Source: Microbispora hainanensis (lineage in GTDB: Bacteria; Actinomycetota; Actinomycetes; Streptosporangiales; Streptosporangiaceae). Taken from it: a DNA stretch of 64,000 nt. The stretch lies in assembly GCF_036186745.1 (NCBI RefSeq), contig NZ_CP108086.1:6696001-6760000 (forward strand). Reading direction: 5' to 3'. How positions within the stretch are numbered: position 1 is the first letter of the stretch; each line of letters begins with the position of its first letter. The notes below the pieces were generated by a model. The model saw nothing but the letters and a program-made list of their open reading frames with translations, was not told the origin of the DNA and made no database searches. This document shows, piece after piece, positions 31,459 through 42,308 of this stretch. The position numbers were made by a program, and so were the translations under genes.

Positions 31459-32558
31459 CTAGGGCGCGTATCGGGTTGTGATCAATTTGTGGGATTCGCC
31501 TGTCCGTCGTGGCCTGATCCGGTAGATCGGCGTGTGTGACGCGTGCGCAGCTGACGGATGAGGAATGGGAGTTCATCAAGCCATATCTCCCGATCGGCAG
31601 GTTCGGCCCGTACCCTGAGCGGCTGCGGCAGCAGTTCGAGGGGGTGATCTGGCGGTTCCGGACGGGTGGGCAGTGGCGGGAGATCCCGCAGGAGTTCGGA
31701 GCCTGGCAGACCGTTCACAACCGCTTCCGGCAGTGGAGGGATGCCGGCGTCTTCGAAGCCCTGCTTGAAGGGGCGATCGCGGAAGCCGCCAAACGCGGCG
31801 AGGTGGACTTATCCCTGGTCAGCGTGGACTCCACCACCGCTCGGGCGCACCACGACGCCGCCGGGATGCACCTTGACCCGGACGTGCTGGCCGCCCTGGA
31901 GAAGGCTGCCGAACAGGAGCGGGCCCGGCAAAGGGGGCGACCGGGAAGGACAACAGGAGCAGGACGCCCGAAACGACGCCGAAGCAGAACAACGGCGGCA
32001 CATCCGGCGGCGGCGCAGGCTCCGGTTGAAAGCTGCCCTGCTCGGACGCTCCAGGGGTGGGCAGACCAGCAAGATTCACCTCGCCGCCGACCGCAGGTGC
32101 CGCCCCTTGGCGTTCGTCGTGACCGCAGGGCAGGCCGCCGACAGCCCGCAGTTCATCCCCGTGCTGAAGAAAGTACGCGTCCGGGTACCCGTCGGCCGTC
32201 CCCGCACCCGGCCCGGCGCGGTCGCCGGCGACAAGGCCTACTCCTCCCGCGGCAACCGCGCCTACCTTCGCGGACGCCGCATCAAGGCGGTCATCCCGGA
32301 AAAGAGGGACCAGGCCGCCAACCGGAAGAAGAAGGGCAGCAAAGGCGGCCGGCCCGTCCGCCACGACGCCGGCCTGTACAAGGAACGCAACACCGTCGAG
32401 CGCCTGATCAACAAGCTGAAGGCCTGGCGAGGCATCGCCACCCGCTACGACAAAACCCCTGCGAGCTACCTCGCCGGCCTCCACCTCCGCGCCGCGATGA
32501 TCTGGATTAAAGACCTCACCCAGGCCACCCCTTGATCACAACCAAATACACGCCCTAG
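31459..32558 (+). mobile_element. IS5-family insertion sequence with CTAG target duplication
   Basis: Imperfect terminal inverted repeats of about 27 bp: the left end reads CTAGGGCGCGTATCGGGTTG and the right end, read inward, CTAGGGCGTGTATTTGGTTG, both continuing TGATCAA. The element body is 31463-32554 and CTAG flanks it on both sides (31459-31462, 32555-32558), fitting the YTAR-type target of IS5 relatives. The right-hand CTAG contains the TAG stop codon of the GH127 gene. Confidence 0.85.
31536..32535 (+). CDS. IS5-family transposase in two overlapping frames
   Basis: The first frame (from GTG 31536) gives the N-terminal part, with LTDEEWEFIKPYLPIG, GGQWREIPQEFGAWQTVHNR and VDSTTARAHHDAAG, which includes the first DDE aspartate. 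The second frame (+1 relative) carries GRSRGGQTSKIHLAADRRCR, PGAVAGDKAYSSRGNRAYLR and the ERNTVERLINKLKAWRGIAT end, with the remaining catalytic residues. The switch must occur before about 31990; the sequence CAAAGGGGGCG at 31929-31939 is a plausible +1 slippery point. It is either a programmed frameshift, as in several IS5 relatives, or a broken copy. Confidence 0.8.
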
Positions 32559-35299
32559 ACGAACCGCCACAGGTGGTCGCCTGCGCCGTTGTCGTCGGCG
32601 AGCACGATCTGGGCGCCCTGCGCGGTGGAGCCGCCGCTGACGCCGAGGACCCGGCCGCCGTTGGCGCACTGGATGCGGAAGTATCCGTTGGATCCGTACC
32701 GCAGCCGCCACCGGTGGTCGGCGGTGCCGTTGTCGTCCCACTGGAGCGCCCGCGCGCCCGCTGCGGTGGACATGTTCTCCACGCCGAGCACCTTGCCGCT
32801 GTTGGAGTTGCGCAGGCGCAGGTAGCCGCCGGAATCGACCACAGCGGTCCACAGATGGTCGGCGGTGCCGCTGTCGCCCCACTGGATCACCAGGCCGCCG
32901 TTGGCGGTGGACATGTTCTGCACGCCCAGCACCAGCCCGCTGGCCAGGTTCTGGATGCGCCGGGCGCCGTTCGGCACGAACCGCCACTGGTTGTCCGCGC
33001 TGCCGTTGTCGGAGTCCTGCACCGCCTGGGTCCCGTTGGCGGTCGAGCCGCCCTGAATGGCCAGCAGTTTGCCGCTGTTGACGTTGCGGATCTTGTGCGA
33101 ACCGTCGCCCACGTCGATGATCGTCCAGCGGTGGTCGGCGGTGCCGTTGTCGCTCCACTGCAGCACGCGGGCGTTGTCGCCGGTGGACATGTTCTCCACC
33201 CCCAGCACCTTGCCGCTGTTGACGTTGCGCAGCCGTACGGCGGTGCCGTCGACGACCATCTCCCAGTCGTGGTCGGCGGTGCCGTTGTCGGTCCACTGGA
33301 GGGCGAGACCGCCGTCGGCGGTGGACATGTTCTGGATGCCGAGGACGAGCCCGCTGGCCGCGTTGACCAGCCGGAAGCTCGCGCTCCCGCCTCCGCCGCC
33401 ACCGCCACCGGTGTTCCAGTAGACGGTGTAGTTGTGCCCGTGGGCGTCGTGGAACGGGCCGAGGGTGACCGGCGACCCGTTGGCGGTGGCCGTGAACGTC
33501 AACGCCGAGGTGCCGGTGCGGGTGATCGAGGAGGTGTCGAGGGCGGGCAGCGCCGACAGCGCCGTGTTGCCGTAGTTCCCGGCCAGGACGACCGGGCCGT
33601 ACGTGATCGCCGCGACGTTGGGGTTGTCGTTGGCGGCCTTCATGACCACGCGCATCGGCAGGCGCACCGTGACGGTGTCGCCGGAGGCCCAGACGCGGGT
33701 GAGGGTCGCGTAGGAGCCGGGAGTGGTGTCGACGTTCTGCTGCTCGCCGTTGACGCTGATCGTCGCACCGCTGGCCCAGCCGGGGATGCGCACGCGCATC
33801 GACCATGACCCGCCGGCGGTGCCGTCGACCCGCAGCGTGACGGTGTCGCTCGCCGGATAGGACGTCGTCTGGGTGACCGTGATCCCCCGCTGGGTCCAGT
33901 TCAGGACCGACGGCGTGAACAGGTTCACGATCAGGGTGGTGCCGTTGTGGAAGTACACGGAGTCCGTCAGCGCCGTGTTGACCTCCACCCCCGTGCCCTG
34001 GCAGCACCAGAAGGAGTTGTAGTCGGTGCTGTAGGTGCCGCCGCCCCACGCCGGGCCGACGCCTCGGCGGCCGCCCGGCTTGAGCGGCGTGAAGTAGGTG
34101 ACGTGCCCGTGGCCGTCGGACGGGTTCTGCGCGCCGATGATGTGGTTGAACAGCGCCTGCTCGTAGAAGTCGAAGTACGCCGCGCGGTCCGGGTCGAGCA
34201 GCCACAGCTCGCGGGTCAGCTTGAGCATGTTGTAGCTGTTGCAGTGCTCGCAGGTGTCGTTGGTGAGATACCCGGCGATGGCGTTCGGGGCCCGGAAGTG
34301 CTCCGCCTGGCTGTTGCCGCCGATCGCGTACGTGTGCGCGCCGACGGTGATGTTCCAGGCGTTGGTGGCGATGTCCCGATAGCGGGTGGTGCCGGTCGCC
34401 TTGTATTCGCGGGCCGCGCCGATCCACTTGGGCACCTGGGTGTTGGCGTGCAGGCCGTTGAGCTGGTCCTGGCCGGCCGCGAGAGGGGTGAAGACGGCCG
34501 CGTGGTCGAACCGCTGCGCCACGGTCAGCCAGCGGGCGTCGCCGGTCTGCTGGTAGAGGTCGGTGAGCACCGCGTTCATGCCGCCGAACTCGGTGCCGAG
34601 CATGGCCTGCATCTGGCTGCCGTTCAGCCTGCCGGTCCGCTGGTCCACCCATCCGGCCAGCGCCAGGAGCACGTCGCGCGCCTGGGTGCTGCCGATGTGA
34701 CGCCACACGTCGAGCAGGCCGGCCATGGTCTTGTGGACGCAGTAGTACGGCACGTTGCCGTTGCTCAGCGTGCGGGCCTCGAGCGCGGTGAAGTCGGACT
34801 CGGGGAAGCCGGACAGATATCCGGCGTTGAAGCCGGCGGCGCCGTTGTTGGCCTGGCACTTGGCCAGCTCGGCCACCATGTAGGTCGCCTTGTCCCGGCA
34901 GGTCGTGTCGCCGAGCACCGCCCACGCCTGCGCCCACGCGGTGAGGAAGTGTCCCTGAATGTGGGTGCGGAACGGGAAGTTCGGGGCGTCCCATCCGCCG
35001 TTCGTGGCGGCGCCGCCAGTGGACAGGCGGTGGTTGGCCCGGAAGTTGTAGAGCAGCCGATCGACGTCGACGAACCGCAGGTATGACAGCGTGCGGTTCT
35101 GGTTGTCCAGCCAGCGGCCCCCGGTCAGCCGCACCTGGCCCAGCTCGAAGGCGTACGCCGACACGCCGATGTCGGCCCGGGCCGGCGCGACCGAGGCTTG
35201 GGCGGCCCGCGAGCCGGCGACCTCTCCGACGGCGGAGGCCACGACGGCCGCGCCTGCGGCGTGGAACAGCCTGCGCCTGCTGAAGGATGAGGGCGGCAC
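32555..35299 (-). CDS. Secreted GH127-type beta-L-arabinofuranosidase with ricin-type CBM modules
   Basis: A 914-residue exported enzyme. A twin-arginine signal (FSRRRLFHAAGAAVVASAVG) leads a DUF1680/GH127-GH146 (alpha/alpha)6 domain (about 50-640) containing NDTCEHCNSYNMLKL and NSFWCCQGTG; the Cys pair matches the metal-bound nucleophile region of the family. A Gly-rich linker leads to two ricin-type (RICIN/CBM13-like) domains (about 655-914) made of repeats like SGLVLGIQNMSTADGG. It would release L-arabinose from beta-linked arabino-oligosaccharides. The GTG start follows AGGAGG. A LacI-type operator lies 25-38 nt upstream of the start. The stop codon forms part of the IS5 target site, and the protein end appears intact. 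Confidence 0.9.
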   Translation of the reverse strand: MPPSSFSRRRLFHAAGAAVVASAVGEVAGSRAAQASVAPARADIGVSAYAFELGQVRLTGGRWLDNQNRTLSYLRFVDVDRLLYNFRANHRLSTGGAATNGGWDAPNFPFRTHIQGHFLTAWAQAWAVLGDTTCRDKATYMVAELAKCQANNGAAGFNAGYLSGFPESDFTALEARTLSNGNVPYYCVHKTMAGLLDVWRHIGSTQARDVLLALAGWVDQRTGRLNGSQMQAMLGTEFGGMNAVLTDLYQQTGDARWLTVAQRFDHAAVFTPLAAGQDQLNGLHANTQVPKWIGAAREYKATGTTRYRDIATNAWNITVGAHTYAIGGNSQAEHFRAPNAIAGYLTNDTCEHCNSYNMLKLTRELWLLDPDRAAYFDFYEQALFNHIIGAQNPSDGHGHVTYFTPLKPGGRRGVGPAWGGGTYSTDYNSFWCCQGTGVEVNTALTDSVYFHNGTTLIVNLFTPSVLNWTQRGITVTQTTSYPASDTVTLRVDGTAGGSWSMRVRIPGWASGATISVNGEQQNVDTTPGSYATLTRVWASGDTVTVRLPMRVVMKAANDNPNVAAITYGPVVLAGNYGNTALSALPALDTSSITRTGTSALTFTATANGSPVTLGPFHDAHGHNYTVYWNTGGGGGGGGSASFRLVNAASGLVLGIQNMSTADGGLALQWTDNGTADHDWEMVVDGTAVRLRNVNSGKVLGVENMSTGDNARVLQWSDNGTADHRWTIIDVGDGSHKIRNVNSGKLLAIQGGSTANGTQAVQDSDNGSADNQWRFVPNGARRIQNLASGLVLGVQNMSTANGGLVIQWGDSGTADHLWTAVVDSGGYLRLRNSNSGKVLGVENMSTAAGARALQWDDNGTADHRWRLRYGSNGYFRIQCANGGRVLGVSGGSTAQGAQIVLADDNGAGDHLWRFV

Positions 35300-35323
35300 G
35301 TGTCCTCCTGAACGTCTGCGCAG

Positions 35324-35337
35324 TGTTAGCGCTACCA
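35324..35337. promoter_or_regulatory. LacI-type operator upstream of the GH127 gene
   Basis: TGTTAGCGCTACCA, two mismatched ends from the palindrome at 22935-22948, lies between the promoter and ribosome binding site of the GH127 gene. Confidence 0.6.
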
Positions 35338-35730
35338 AAATCGCGCGTTCGCCATCCCTCGTGGGATGACGTGGAACGAGGCGCGGGACATCCGCGGAAC
35401 CGAGGGGCGCTCTCCCTGCCGCAGGAGCGAACGGTGGGCGGCGAGACCGCCGCCCACCCCCGCTCCGACAGGAGACCACCCGGGCTCAGTCTGGGAAACC
35501 GCCCCGAAAACTGTCAAGACCGTGTCGGAAACTTTCGCCTGATCACTCGACACGATGACTCTCCTGCCTGCGCCGATGTGAAATCCGCTGCGGCAACGTT
35601 CCGAAAAATGCGCTGTCATGGTGGATTCGGCTGAAACTTTCACCGGCGCGCGCGTCGCGGCCCGGTGACCGCGCCCGGTAAGGGCAGGCGGCGCGGCGTC
35701 AGGCGAACCGCACGCGCCGCAGCCCCTTGA

Positions 35731-37467
<1,737 letters not shown>

Positions 37468-37479
37468 CCACATGTTCCG

Positions 37480-37506
37480 GGGGCGCCCTCGCCGCGAGGG
37501 CGCCCC
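37480..37506 (+). terminator. Terminator after the GH27 gene
   Basis: GGGGCGCCCTCG (37480-37491) and CGAGGGCGCCCC (37495-37506) form a strong stem with a very short loop. Confidence 0.65.
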
Positions 37507-37547
37507 ATCGGGCGCGCTCCTCCGGACCTTTACTCCTTTACACTGTT

Positions 37548-37562
37548 AGACATCCGATGTAT
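37548..37562. promoter_or_regulatory. Box 1 of a FadR/GntR operator family
   Basis: AGACATCCGATGTAT, 39 bp upstream of the GntR-family gene start; matches 14 of 15 positions of the consensus ATACATCCGATGTAT drawn from the four copies here. Confidence 0.6.
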
Positions 37563-37600
37563 GCGGCCTCGTTCGCGAGGAAACAGTGGAGGAGGCTTCC

Positions 37601-38272
37601 GTGGCGGTCACGGACGCGGCGATCGACAAGATCAAGCAGATGATCACGTCGGGCGAGCTCGCTCCGGGCGATCGGCTGCCGAAGGAGGCCGATCTGGCCG
37701 AACGGCTCGGCCTGTCCCGCAACTCCCTGCGGGAGGCCGTCCGCGCCCTCGCCCTGATCAACGTGCTCGACGTACGGCAGGGCGACGGCACGTACGTCAC
37801 CAGCCTGCAGCCCCACCTGCTCCTGGAGGCGATGTCGTTCGTCGTGGACTTCCACCGCGACGACACCGTGCTGCAGTTCCTGGAGGTGCGGCGGGTGCTG
37901 GAGCCCGCCGCCACCGCGATGGCCGCGATGAACATGTCCGACGAGGACATCAAGGAGCTGCGCGCCATCCTCGACGCGCTGCCCGCCGAGCCCAGCGTGG
38001 AGGAGCTGGTCGCCAACGACCTGCGGTTCCACCAGCACATCGCGGCGGGGTCGGGCAACCCGGTGCTGTGCTCGCTGATCGACAGCCTCTCCGGGCCGAC
38101 GACGCGGGCCCGGGTGTGGCGCGGCCTCACCCAGGAGGGCGCGCTCGACGACACCCGCGAGCAGCACGTGATGATCTGTGAGGCGATCGCGGCCCGCAGG
38201 CCGGAGGTCGCCAGGGCGTGGGCCACGGTCCACGTCGCGGGCGTCGAGGAGTGGCTCCGCCGCACGCTCTGA
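37601..38272 (+). CDS. GntR-family regulator, FadR/FCD type
   Basis: A 223-residue regulator: an N-terminal GntR winged helix (DAAIDKIKQMITSGELAPGD, LPKEADLAERLGLSRNSLRE, LDVRQGDGTYVTSLQ) and a C-terminal all-helical FCD ligand domain (about 95-215) with the metal-site pattern ANDLRFHQHIAAGSGNPVL and a late EQHVMICEAIAA. FCD regulators of this branch often sense sugar acids. GTG at 37601 is chosen because GGAGGAGG lies 5 nt upstream; GTG at 37586 would add five residues. Four related boxes flank the gene, one before it and three before the GH95-like gene, so it probably controls itself and that gene. Confidence 0.88.
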   Translation: MAVTDAAIDKIKQMITSGELAPGDRLPKEADLAERLGLSRNSLREAVRALALINVLDVRQGDGTYVTSLQPHLLLEAMSFVVDFHRDDTVLQFLEVRRVLEPAATAMAAMNMSDEDIKELRAILDALPAEPSVEELVANDLRFHQHIAAGSGNPVLCSLIDSLSGPTTRARVWRGLTQEGALDDTREQHVMICEAIAARRPEVARAWATVHVAGVEEWLRRTL

Positions 38273-38324
38273 AAGCGCGCGGCCTCACGCGCGGCCTCAC
38301 GCGCGGCCTCTCCGGGCCGAGGTG

Positions 38325-38339
38325 ATACACCCGATGTGT
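38325..38339. promoter_or_regulatory. Box 2 of the FadR/GntR operator family
   Basis: ATACACCCGATGTGT, 13 of 15 positions of the local consensus, just after the regulator gene. Confidence 0.5.
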
Positions 38340-38392
38340 CGTCCTCGGACGATGGCCCTGCCGTACGGGTGAAGTCGATAGCATCATCACGG

Positions 38393-38407
38393 ATACATCC
38401 GATCTAT
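38393..38407. promoter_or_regulatory. Box 3 of the FadR/GntR operator family
   Basis: ATACATCCGATCTAT, 14 of 15 positions of the local consensus, 154 bp upstream of the GH95-like gene. Confidence 0.6.
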
Positions 38408-38478
38408 TATCCGGCCGATGTCCTGGATTGTCGGAAAGTGCAGGCTAGTTCGCTGCCAAGATCCCAAATAGCCAGCAG

Positions 38479-38493
38479 ATACATCGGATCGGT
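38479..38493. promoter_or_regulatory. Box 4 of the FadR/GntR operator family
   Basis: ATACATCGGATCGGT; its reverse complement keeps the core ATCCGATGTAT. It is 68 bp upstream of the GH95-like gene. The 288-bp spacer between the two genes holds no other feature beyond boxes 2-4. Confidence 0.5.
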
Positions 38494-38560
38494 GGCGTGT
38501 TACGCAAGAGTTTCAGTGCTATGTCCTTGTTCCGAGGTCGCCGTGTGATCGGAGGAATGT

Positions 38561-41095
38561 GTGACTCACCCCCCGTTACGACTCCCCACCGACCTCGCGG
38601 CCGTCCTCGCCCCGCCCGCGCAGGCGACCGCGGAACCCGCCCCGCAGGGCGCTCCCGACAACCTGACCCTCTGGTACGACCGGCCCGCCACCGACTGGGA
38701 GACCCAGGCGTTGCCGATCGGCAACGGCCCGCTGGGCGCGAAGATCTTCGGCGGCGTGGCCACCGAGCAGCTCCAGTTCAACGAGAAGACGCTGTGGACG
38801 GGCGGCCCCGGCTCCCCGGGCTACGACTTCGGCAACTGGAAGACCCCGCGGCCGGACGCCATCGTCGAGGTCCAGCGCCAGATCGACCGCGACGGCAGGA
38901 TGACGCCGGAGGCCGTGGCCGCCAAGCTCGGCCAGCCCAAGACGGGCTTCGGCGCCTACCAGACCTTCGGCGACCTCTATCTCGACTTCGCCGGCACGCC
39001 GCAGAACCCCGCCTCCTACCGGCGTGAGCTCAGCCTGCGTGACGCGGTGGCCCGGGTGACCTACGCCGCCGACGGCGTCACGTACTCGCGTGAATACTTC
39101 GCCGGCCATCCCGGCAACGTGATCGTCGGCCGGCTCTCCGCCGACCGGGGCGGCAAGGTCTCCTTCACCCTGCGCCACACCTCGCCGCACGCCGACAAGA
39201 CCGTCACCGCCGCGAACGGCAGGCTCATCATCCGCGGCGCGCTGCCGGACAACAAGATGAGGTTCGAGGCGCAGGTGCAGGTGCTCAACCAGGGCGGCAC
39301 CCGCACCGACGACGGAGACAGGGTCACCGTCACGGGCGCCGACAGCGCGATGTTCGTGCTGTCGGCCGGCACCGACTACGCCGGCGACTATCCCGCCTAT
39401 CGCGGCCCGGACCCGCACGCGAAGGTGACCGCGGCCGTGGACGCCGCGGCCGGCAAGAGCTACGACCAGCTCAAGCAGGCGCACCTGGCCGACTACCGCA
39501 ACCTGTTCGACCGGGTGAAACTGGACATCGGCCAGAGCACCCCGGCCGTCCCGACCGACCGGTTGCGCCGCGCGTACACGGGCGGCGACTCGGCCGACGA
39601 CCGGGCGCTCGAGGCGCTGATGTTCGCCTACGGCCGCTACCTGCTGATCTCCTCCTCGCGGGAGAACGACCTGCTGCCCGCCAACCTGCAGGGCGTGTGG
39701 AACAACTCGACCAGCCCGCCATGGTCGGCCGACTACCACGTCAACATCAACCTGCAGATGAACTACTGGCTCGCCGAGCAGACGAACCTCGACGAGACCA
39801 CCGGTCCGTACGCCAGGTACATCGCGGCGATGGTCGCGCCCGGCACGAAGACCGCCCAGGAGATCTACGGCGCCCGGGGCTGGGTGGTCGGCAACGAGAC
39901 CAACCCGTTCGGCTTCACCGGCCTGCACGACTGGGCCACGTCGTTCTGGTTCCCCGAGGCCGCGGCCTGGACCACCCAGCAGCTCTACGACCGGTATCGG
40001 TTCACCAGTGACGTGACCTACCTGCGCGACACCGCCTATCCGGTGATCAAGGGCGCCGCCGAGTTCTGGCTCGACTTCCTGCACACCGATCCGCGCGACG
40101 GCACGCTGGTCGTGTCGCCCGGCTACTCCCCCGAGCACGGCGACTTCTCCGCGGGCGCGTCGATGTCCCAGCAGATCGTGCGCGGGGTCCTCACCAACGC
40201 GCTCGCCGCCGCGAAGAAGCTCGGTGTGGACGAGGGCTTCCAGGCGGAGGTGACGGCGACGCTCGCCAGACTCGACCCCGGCATCCGCGTCGGCTCCTGG
40301 GGTCAGCTCCAGGAGTGGAAGAGCGACTGGGATTCCAAGACGGACGACCACCGGCACGTCTCGCACCTCTACGCGCTGCATCCCGGCAACCAGATCACGG
40401 CGGGGACGCCCGAGGCGGAGGCCGCGAAGGTCTCGCTCACGGCCCGCGGCGACGGCGGCACCGGCTGGAGCAAGGCCTGGAAGATCAACTTCTGGGCGCG
40501 GCTGCTCGACGGCGACCACGCGCTGAAGATGCTCAGCGAGCAGATCAAGACCTCCACGCTCGACAACCTCTGGGACACCCACCCGCCGTTCCAGATCGAC
40601 GGCAACTTCGGCGCCACCTCCGGGGTCGCGGAGATGCTGGTGCAGAGCCAGCACGACTACGTGCACGTGCTGCCGGCGCTCCCGTCGGCGTGGAAGAGCG
40701 GCTCGTTCTCCGGCCTGCGCGCCCGCGGCGACGTGACCGTGGACGCGACCTGGAAGGACGGCGCCGCCGACACGATCATCGTGCACCCCGGGAAGACCGG
40801 GCCGATCATGGTGAAGTCCGGCTTCATCGCCGACCGCTACCGCGTCTACGACGAGCAGGGCCACGAGGTCGGCCCGCACCGCGACGGCGACACGCTGACG
40901 TGGAACGCCAGGGCCGGCAAGGCGTACACCATCCGGAACGAGGCCGCGGCCACCCTCACCGCGCCCACCTCGGTCGGCCTGGGCGAGCCGCTCCAGCGCG
41001 TACAGGCCGCCGAGGCGCACGCGGAGGTCACGGGGCCTCGATGCCGCCGTCCGGCCGCCGCACCCGCGCCGCCCAGCGCTCGTGCAGGTGGGTGA
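38561..41095 (+). CDS. GH95-like alpha-L-fucosidase/galactosidase family enzyme
   Basis: An 844-residue glycoside hydrolase of the GH95 type. The N-terminal beta domain opens with NLTLWYDRPATDWETQALPI and GNGPLGAKIFGGVATEQLQF. The (alpha/alpha)6 domain (about 345-715) contains LLPANLQGVWNNSTSPPWSA, HVNINLQMNYWLAEQTNLDE, HHE-type DDHRHVSHLYALHPGNQITA and PPFQIDGNFGATSGVAEML. The N-terminus lacks a convincing signal peptide: it has no lysine or arginine cluster and its hydrophobic core is broken by Asp and Pro. The C-terminus runs 68 bp into the convergent dehydratase gene with a Pro/Arg tail typical of a wrong frame, so both ends may be damaged. GTG at 38561 follows GGAGGA. Confidence 0.82.
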   Translation: MTHPPLRLPTDLAAVLAPPAQATAEPAPQGAPDNLTLWYDRPATDWETQALPIGNGPLGAKIFGGVATEQLQFNEKTLWTGGPGSPGYDFGNWKTPRPDAIVEVQRQIDRDGRMTPEAVAAKLGQPKTGFGAYQTFGDLYLDFAGTPQNPASYRRELSLRDAVARVTYAADGVTYSREYFAGHPGNVIVGRLSADRGGKVSFTLRHTSPHADKTVTAANGRLIIRGALPDNKMRFEAQVQVLNQGGTRTDDGDRVTVTGADSAMFVLSAGTDYAGDYPAYRGPDPHAKVTAAVDAAAGKSYDQLKQAHLADYRNLFDRVKLDIGQSTPAVPTDRLRRAYTGGDSADDRALEALMFAYGRYLLISSSRENDLLPANLQGVWNNSTSPPWSADYHVNINLQMNYWLAEQTNLDETTGPYARYIAAMVAPGTKTAQEIYGARGWVVGNETNPFGFTGLHDWATSFWFPEAAAWTTQQLYDRYRFTSDVTYLRDTAYPVIKGAAEFWLDFLHTDPRDGTLVVSPGYSPEHGDFSAGASMSQQIVRGVLTNALAAAKKLGVDEGFQAEVTATLARLDPGIRVGSWGQLQEWKSDWDSKTDDHRHVSHLYALHPGNQITAGTPEAEAAKVSLTARGDGGTGWSKAWKINFWARLLDGDHALKMLSEQIKTSTLDNLWDTHPPFQIDGNFGATSGVAEMLVQSQHDYVHVLPALPSAWKSGSFSGLRARGDVTVDATWKDGAADTIIVHPGKTGPIMVKSGFIADRYRVYDEQGHEVGPHRDGDTLTWNARAGKAYTIRNEAAATLTAPTSVGLGEPLQRVQAAEAHAEVTGPRCRRPAAAPAPPSARAGG

Positions 41096-42308
41096 CGGGG
41101 GGATGCCGGTCGGCCGCGGCCTCGTCGATGTCGATGCCCCATCCGGGCCGGTCGTTGGGGTAGAGGTAGCCGTTCACCGGGTTGATGGTCCCGGGGAAGA
41201 CCTCGTGCACCGCCTCGGGGTAGACGTGCCCCTCCTGGATCTGGAACGCCGGGGAGGTGACGTCGAGGGCCACGTTGGCGGCGGCGCCGATCGGCGACAC
41301 GTCCGCGGGCGCGTGCCAGGCCGTGCCAACGCCGGTCAGCTCGCACAGCGCCACCAGCTTGCGCGCCGGGGTGAGGCCGCCGACCGCGGAGACGTGCAGG
41401 CGCAGCAGGTCGACCCCGCCGTCCCTGACCAGGCGGGCCGCGTCCGCGACCGACGCGACCTGCTCCCCCGCCGCGATCGGCATCGGCGCGGCCTCGCGCA
41501 CCTCGGGCAGCCGGTCGTACAGCTCCGGCGGGATCGGGTCCTCCAGGAAGAACAGGCGGTACGGCTCCAGCGCCCGCGCCAGCGCCACGGCCTGCTTGAC
41601 GGTGAGCCGGGAGTGCACGTCGTGCATCAGGCCGGGCTCCTCCCCCAGCTCGGCCCGGGCCCGTTCGAACAGCTTGGGGGTCTCCCGCAGGTAGCGCTGC
41701 ACGTCCCAGCCGTCCGGGTACGGCGAGGCGGGGTAGCCACCGGGAGATCCGGGCGCGCCGTAGTTCCCGAGCCCGGGCGCTCCCGTCTGCAGCCGGACGT
41801 TGCGGTAACCGTCCGCGAGGATCGCGGCGGCGTTCTCGATCGTCTCCTCCACGGTGGCGCCGCCCGCGTGCAGGTAGGTGTCGGCCGCCGCGCGCACCCT
41901 GCCGCCGAGCAGCTCGTAGACCGGCATGCCGGCCCGCTTGCCGGCGATGTCCCACAGCGCCTGGTCCACGCCCGACAGCGCGCTGTTGAGCACCGGCCCG
42001 CCGCGCCAGTAGGAGGACAGGTGGATCATCCGGGTGATGTCCTCGATGTCGGCGGGGTGCCTGCCGATCAGCATCGGCCCGACGTGCTGGTCCACCGCCG
42101 CCGCCACGGCGTGGAAGCGCTGGGTGAAGGTGGCGCAGCCCAGGCCGTACAGGCCGGGTTCGCTGGTGTCGACGCGGACGACGACCAGCGGCACCTCTTC
42201 GGGGGCCGTCACGATCGACCGGACCGCGGTGATCCGCAGGTTGTCGCGGGCCGGCCAGGGGGCCTGCGTCTCCGGCATGACCGCCATGCCGTCGATGGGG
42301 TGGATCAC
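41028..42308 (-). CDS. Enolase-superfamily sugar-acid dehydratase (ManD/RspA-like)
   Basis: A 426-residue cytoplasmic member of the mandelate racemase branch. Metal ligands and catalytic residues appear in GLMHDVHSRLTVKQA (Asp, with the adjacent His), LFFLEDPIPPEL (Glu) and PIAAGEQVASV (Glu), with a further His in GTAWHAPADVSPIGAA. The arrangement resembles mannonate or gluconate dehydratases of the ManD/RspA group; the true sugar acid cannot be read off. GTG at 42308 follows GAGGAGG and overlaps the end of the SDR gene by 4 bp, so the two are translated together. It probably acts after the SDR in converting a sugar lactone or acid. Confidence 0.85.
   Translation of the reverse strand: MIHPIDGMAVMPETQAPWPARDNLRITAVRSIVTAPEEVPLVVVRVDTSEPGLYGLGCATFTQRFHAVAAAVDQHVGPMLIGRHPADIEDITRMIHLSSYWRGGPVLNSALSGVDQALWDIAGKRAGMPVYELLGGRVRAAADTYLHAGGATVEETIENAAAILADGYRNVRLQTGAPGLGNYGAPGSPGGYPASPYPDGWDVQRYLRETPKLFERARAELGEEPGLMHDVHSRLTVKQAVALARALEPYRLFFLEDPIPPELYDRLPEVREAAPMPIAAGEQVASVADAARLVRDGGVDLLRLHVSAVGGLTPARKLVALCELTGVGTAWHAPADVSPIGAAANVALDVTSPAFQIQEGHVYPEAVHEVFPGTINPVNGYLYPNDRPGWGIDIDEAAADRHPPVTHLHERWAARVRRPDGGIEAP

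Noticed and set aside
32573..33808. Plus-strand open frame over the ricin modules of GH127
   Set aside because: Composition shadow of a repeat-rich gene; no start site or family similarity.
38497..39027. Alternative frame starting at 38497 upstream of the GH95-like gene
   Set aside because: It becomes Arg/Pro-rich and runs out of frame with the GH95 domain.
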